Assembly (NCBI RefSeq): GCF_900496995.4
Contig: NC_044022.1
Location: forward strand, 21,156,938-21,220,937
DNA: 64,000 nucleotides
Direction of reading: 5' to 3'
Source of the DNA: Aquila chrysaetos chrysaetos
Taxonomy: Eukaryota; Chordata; Aves; Accipitriformes; Accipitridae
The notes beneath the pieces are model-generated. The model did not search any database, was not told the origin of the DNA, and worked only from the letters and a program-made list of their open reading frames with translations. The position numbers and the translations under genes are program-made. Position 1 is the first letter of the stretch; each line of letters begins with the position of its first letter. Below are positions 61,359-64,000 of this stretch, one piece after another.

Positions 61359-63239
61359 CCCCCTATATGTTTGTGTGTGCATGCACGCAATATGACTTGT
61401 ATGTGCTGTGCTGTGAGCTTGGTAACTAAAGACGGTATTGGGACTAATCACAATTTAAAAAATAAATTTGGGGGGCAGAATAAACGGATTTAGGTGCTGA
61501 CAATTTCTTAGAATATCACTATGAACTATCCCCAAACCCTTTCTACTCTGACCAGATTGATTACATATAGTCCTCTGGCTTTCAAGTATTTGTCAGACTG
61601 TTCCATTCAAAACCCACATGAGTAAGCTTTTTACTTGGCTTCTTACAGAGGCTGTAACTGGTTGTTTTTAGATGCCCAGATACTCATTTCAGACTTGTTT
61701 GGTATCCCAACTCTAATGGTTTGAAATGCTAATCTTTTGATCCATCCATGGTGCAATGTTAACAGCCTTAGAAAAGTTTCCTCCGTATTCTTCTCAGCAG
61801 AAGGGGCATTAGGATGCTGTAATTTTAGAGAATCTTTAACCAAAGAGGTGTAATTCATAGACACTGAATGGTTTTAAGTTCTGCACTTAAGGTAAGATTA
61901 ATCAAACCTGTATCACATTTTGGTTATTTCAGACTTTAGGAGGAAGTAGGGTAAGACAGGGCACAGCATATACCTGTTTCTGACTCTTCAGTCCTTTTAG
62001 ACATGTGTTTTTAGAAAAATAATCCAAAATATTGATGCTTATGCTGTAGTTACAGTGATAAGGGCTAGGGTAAGCAGCAATTCCTCATTTTATAACACAG
62101 ACACGGGTATTTTTGTGATATCTATGCCCCAAATTCCTGTGTCCCATTTACAACTGGGTCTGCTAATACACATCCTTCATTGACAGGACTCAGGTGTTTG
62201 TACCGCCATTTGCTAGCAGCTTGGGGGAGGGGGAGTTTTGCATGCACATTTGCCATACAAATTCACATTCATACTATGGCACTCGAAAAAAGAAAAAAAC
62301 AATCTAGCGTGTTATCCAAGTTCAATAATGATGAGGTATTTCCTATTCTCCAGAGCTGCCTGTTCCATGTGACCAATGGAGCTACCTCTTCTAGGCATTT
62401 ATGGTGGGACATTCATGGTTGGTCTAAACACAGGCTCCACTCCTCTATTTACTGACTGTTTGGGGAGTCATAGACCAGGCAGTTCAAATCCCTTATCACT
62501 TTCAAACTTTGGTGTCATTTTAGGAGATTTGAATACGGCCTCAGAGCTTATACCAAGGCCCACACCATGATGGTGATGGCAACAACAATAACAACAGACT
62601 TACAGAGGCACAGTATGTTGTTGGAAGTTCTGAAATTTCACTTACATGGAGTTAACAGCCTAGTACCTGAACCTACATCCCTAAGCAGAACACCAAGCTA
62701 ATACCCATGTGAGAAGGGTTACCAGATGGTGACTTTCTTATGGTCTTACACGCTTATTTTAGATTTTAGGCTCTGAAGAAAATAAATGTATGCACGTATG
62801 TATGTTCTAAAGAGCAAACAGGACCTGTTAGTTTAAGGATAGAGACTGCCTTTGGAAATAACAGCAAGCATTCACTATGTTTCAATCTCCTAGATAAAAC
62901 ATGCTCTGTATGTTGAGCTGTACAGTAGAATAAACCACTAGTTACTGGACTAAAGTTTCTGAAAGGTTAATTAGCCACAGATTGTTCAGGATCATCTCCT
63001 GAATGTTACACCACAACCTCAATTCCATGCCATGGTCCAACTGTAATAAGCCAGTAAACTGGCTTAGCAGACCTTCGAAAGCACTACTTGACAAACACAA
63101 AATGCCACAGTAATCAAAAGGTTTAGGTAGAGTATTTCAGAGATGGAACGTACCTCTTCCTGTAGGAATGATGGTACTGACTTGCTCAGTCCTTTGAGTT
63201 TTTCAGGATTGGAAAACAGCTTATCAGGCTGTGGAGGCA
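52571..63239 (-). CDS. SYTL2: SYTL2 (Slp2-a), C-terminal nine coding exons; partial gene
   Basis: Nine minus-strand exons (63239-63154, 59570-59451, 58452-58283, 57701-57599, 57179-57009, 55849-55771, 54800-54701, 53942-53737, 52716-52571) join in one frame without a stop to about 393 residues. They encode the end of the linker, a C2A domain, a second C2 domain (C2B), and the tail ending [13 protein letters not shown]2 is a Rab27 effector: an N-terminal Slp homology domain binds Rab27, and C2A binds acidic phospholipids of the plasma membrane, docking melanosomes and secretory granules. The Slp homology domain and 5' linker exons lie past base 64000. Marks include [22 protein letters not shown] and [19 protein letters not shown]. 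All exon phases and GT-AG borders agree. Confidence 0.97.
53737..53942 (-). CDS. SYTL2: SYTL2 exon, C2B core
   Basis: 206 bases between acceptor TTTTTCTTTCTGAAG and donor GTGCTG. It encodes [20 protein letters not shown], then [19 protein letters not shown] and the [19 protein letters not shown] strand. Confidence 0.96.
54701..54800 (-). CDS. SYTL2: SYTL2 exon, C2B start
   Basis: 100 bases between acceptor ATTTTTACAG and donor GTAAGA. It encodes [20 protein letters not shown] and [12 protein letters not shown], with a split Cys codon at the end. Confidence 0.96.
55184..55212. repeat. GACT/GGCT tetranucleotide microsatellite
   Basis: About seven tetramers: GACT units followed by GGCT units, in a SYTL2 intron. 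Confidence 0.85.
55667..55728. repeat. T-run followed by long A-run
   Basis: About 13 T run straight into about 48 bases of A broken by a few C. It lies 42 bases downstream of the 55771 exon border in the direction of SYTL2 transcription. It is transcribed as a poly-U tract just inside the intron. Confidence 0.9.
55771..55849 (-). CDS. SYTL2: SYTL2 exon, C2A-C2B linker
   Basis: 79 bases after acceptor CTTAAATTTCAG, ending at a GTATGA donor. It encodes [20 protein letters not shown] and [20 protein letters not shown] is highly conserved in SYTL2. Confidence 0.94.
57009..57179 (-). CDS. SYTL2: SYTL2 exon, end of C2A
   Basis: 171 bases between acceptor CTTCCTCACAG and donor GTAGGT, phase 0 at both ends. 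It encodes [20 protein letters not shown], then [16 protein letters not shown], ending PLKPR. Confidence 0.96.
57599..57701 (-). CDS. SYTL2: SYTL2 exon, C2A middle
   Basis: 103 bases between acceptor AAATTTTAG and donor GTATTT. It encodes [20 protein letters not shown] and ends NPVYNEILR, the polybasic C2A strand typical of Slp proteins. Confidence 0.95.
58283..58452 (-). CDS. SYTL2: SYTL2 exon, start of C2A
   Basis: 170 bases after acceptor TGATACAG and before donor GTAAGT. It encodes [20 protein letters not shown] and the first C2A strands, through [18 protein letters not shown]. Confidence 0.95.
59451..59570 (-). CDS. SYTL2: SYTL2 exon, Ser-rich linker before C2A
   Basis: 120 bases (40 codons, phase 0 at both ends) between acceptor GTTTTTGTAG and donor GTATGT. 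It encodes [20 protein letters not shown] and ends SGMASLSS. Its symmetric phase would let it be skipped without a frameshift. Confidence 0.93.
59571..63153 (-). other. SYTL2 intron; one unassigned open segment
   Basis: 3.6 kb of AT-rich intron. The only notable open segment is on the minus strand at about 61647-61816, between an ATTACAG acceptor and a CCTCT/GTAAGA donor. It is 170 bases and open, with a peptide ending [13 protein letters not shown] that I do not recognise. Inclusion between the flanking phase-0 exons would shift the frame, so a cassette exon is doubtful. Confidence 0.5.
61329..61359. repeat. TA-CA compound microsatellite
   Basis: A (TA)n run followed by (CA)n and a short C run, in the SYTL2 intron between the 59451-59570 and 63154-63239 exons. 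Confidence 0.85.
63154..63239 (-). CDS. SYTL2: SYTL2 exon, linker ([14 protein letters not shown])
   Basis: 86 bases after acceptor TTTCCACAG, ending at a GTACGT donor. It encodes [20 protein letters not shown] and ends FLQEE, a conserved linker segment just upstream of C2A. It enters in phase 1, so a further upstream exon must exist beyond the window or in the preceding intron. Confidence 0.93.
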
Positions 63240-64000
63240 CTGTGGAAACTGAAGAGCAGCAATTCAAAAGGCTTCAAAAATACATTTGTACATCAAAACA
63301 GTGATATTCCGTAAGAGGACATGGTTAGAAACAAGCAACTTTGATGAAATACATGCACGTGCACAACCAGTTTACAACTTGGATGCAAGATTTCCTGCCT
63401 GCCGCCCCCCCATATAGGACCCAGAGAAGCTATCATTAGGAAGGATAATCTACTTTGACATCTCCTATAACACTGACCAAAGAACTTTGGCAGGAGCAAA
63501 AATGTTTACATTGCTGACATGACATACAAGCCTGGGTGCTGCAAGCAAATTCTGATCAAATGTGGTGAAGAAAACATTTTCATTTTACCTTCTAGACTTT
63601 CTTCCCAGAGCAAGAATAAGTGCACTTATGCAGTAACCACACCATCATTGACATTAGAGTCATCCTAAGGATCTTGGTAAGAAGTACAAGCCAAACTCTG
63701 TTCTTTTATTTACTCAGCCTAATTAATTGCAATAGGAACATTTATGTAAATCAAGCAATTTTTAGACCTGAACAAGGAAGTTTCAACTATTCCTAGTTAA
63801 TTATAAGATGCATATCTCATTAATGATGCACTTTTTTGCAGCTCATCTCTCCAACTTTTGTATACCTCTACTGAAGTTCAGTTCTATGCTCTATACAAAG
63901 CTTAATTGCACAAGCTAGCCTTGCAAAAATCCAGTTTGCAGTAAGCCCACAATTATGCTCTAACCATACTTATATTTAATAATGCACTAAAGCTCTATAT
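63240..64000 (-). other. SYTL2 intron running to the window end
   Basis: AT-rich sequence with no recognised exon. The upstream SYTL2 exons (Slp homology domain and linker) must lie beyond base 64000. Confidence 0.75.

Noticed and set aside
1-64000. CRISPR arrays, bacterial operons, phage, tRNA or rRNA genes
   Set aside because: None seen. The window is vertebrate nuclear DNA, and regular repeats here are micro- or minisatellites without unique spacers.

Overview
This is vertebrate nuclear DNA, almost certainly from a bird. It has AT-rich intronic sequence with small exons, GT-AG splice sites, two CpG-rich promoter blocks and no bacterial-type gene packing. The gene order DLG2 - TMEM126A - CREBZF - CCDC89 - SYTL2 matches the conserved amniote block found on human 11q14, in compact form. 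A roughly 1 kb interspersed repeat at 28.7-29.8 kb resembles, from memory, an abundant bird repeat, and two relics look like ancient amniote CR1 elements. The species cannot be named from the sequence alone.

Layout. (1) 1-26.4 kb: the 5' part of DLG2 on the minus strand. Only two short coding exons are present: the start exon encoding MPVKKK (26361-26379) and, about 16 kb downstream, the L27-domain exon (10057-10188). The rest is intron. An unassigned pair of exon-like open segments lies at 17856-17955 and 19268-19501. (2) 26.4-28.7 kb: a CpG-rich block that probably serves the divergent DLG2 and TMEM126A promoters. It carries a polypurine tract and a hexamer tandem repeat. (3) 28.7-29.8 kb: the interspersed repeat, lying in the first intron of TMEM126A. 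(4) 30.4-35.5 kb: TMEM126A on the plus strand, with four coding exons that join in frame to 209 residues. (5) 35.5-42.7 kb: AT-rich DNA between convergent genes, probably including the CREBZF 3' untranslated region. (6) 42.7-43.9 kb: CREBZF on the minus strand, one uninterrupted 312-codon frame in a CpG island. It is followed immediately upstream by about 725 bp of TG/GAGGGG minisatellite. (7) 46.4-47.4 kb: CCDC89 on the minus strand, a 355-codon coiled-coil gene in one exon. (8) 52.6-63.2 kb: the last nine coding exons of SYTL2 on the minus strand (linker, C2A, C2B, stop). Its amino-terminal half lies beyond base 64000.

The genes do not form a pathway. DLG2 is a synaptic scaffold, TMEM126A a mitochondrial complex I assembly factor, CREBZF a bZIP co-regulator, CCDC89 a coiled-coil protein and SYTL2 a Rab27 effector. 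They are linked by conserved synteny. No wholly new biological system was found. The points most worth a second look are the exon-like pair inside the DLG2 intron, the presence of only one TMEM126 gene, the repeat next to the TMEM126A promoter, and the minisatellite next to CREBZF.
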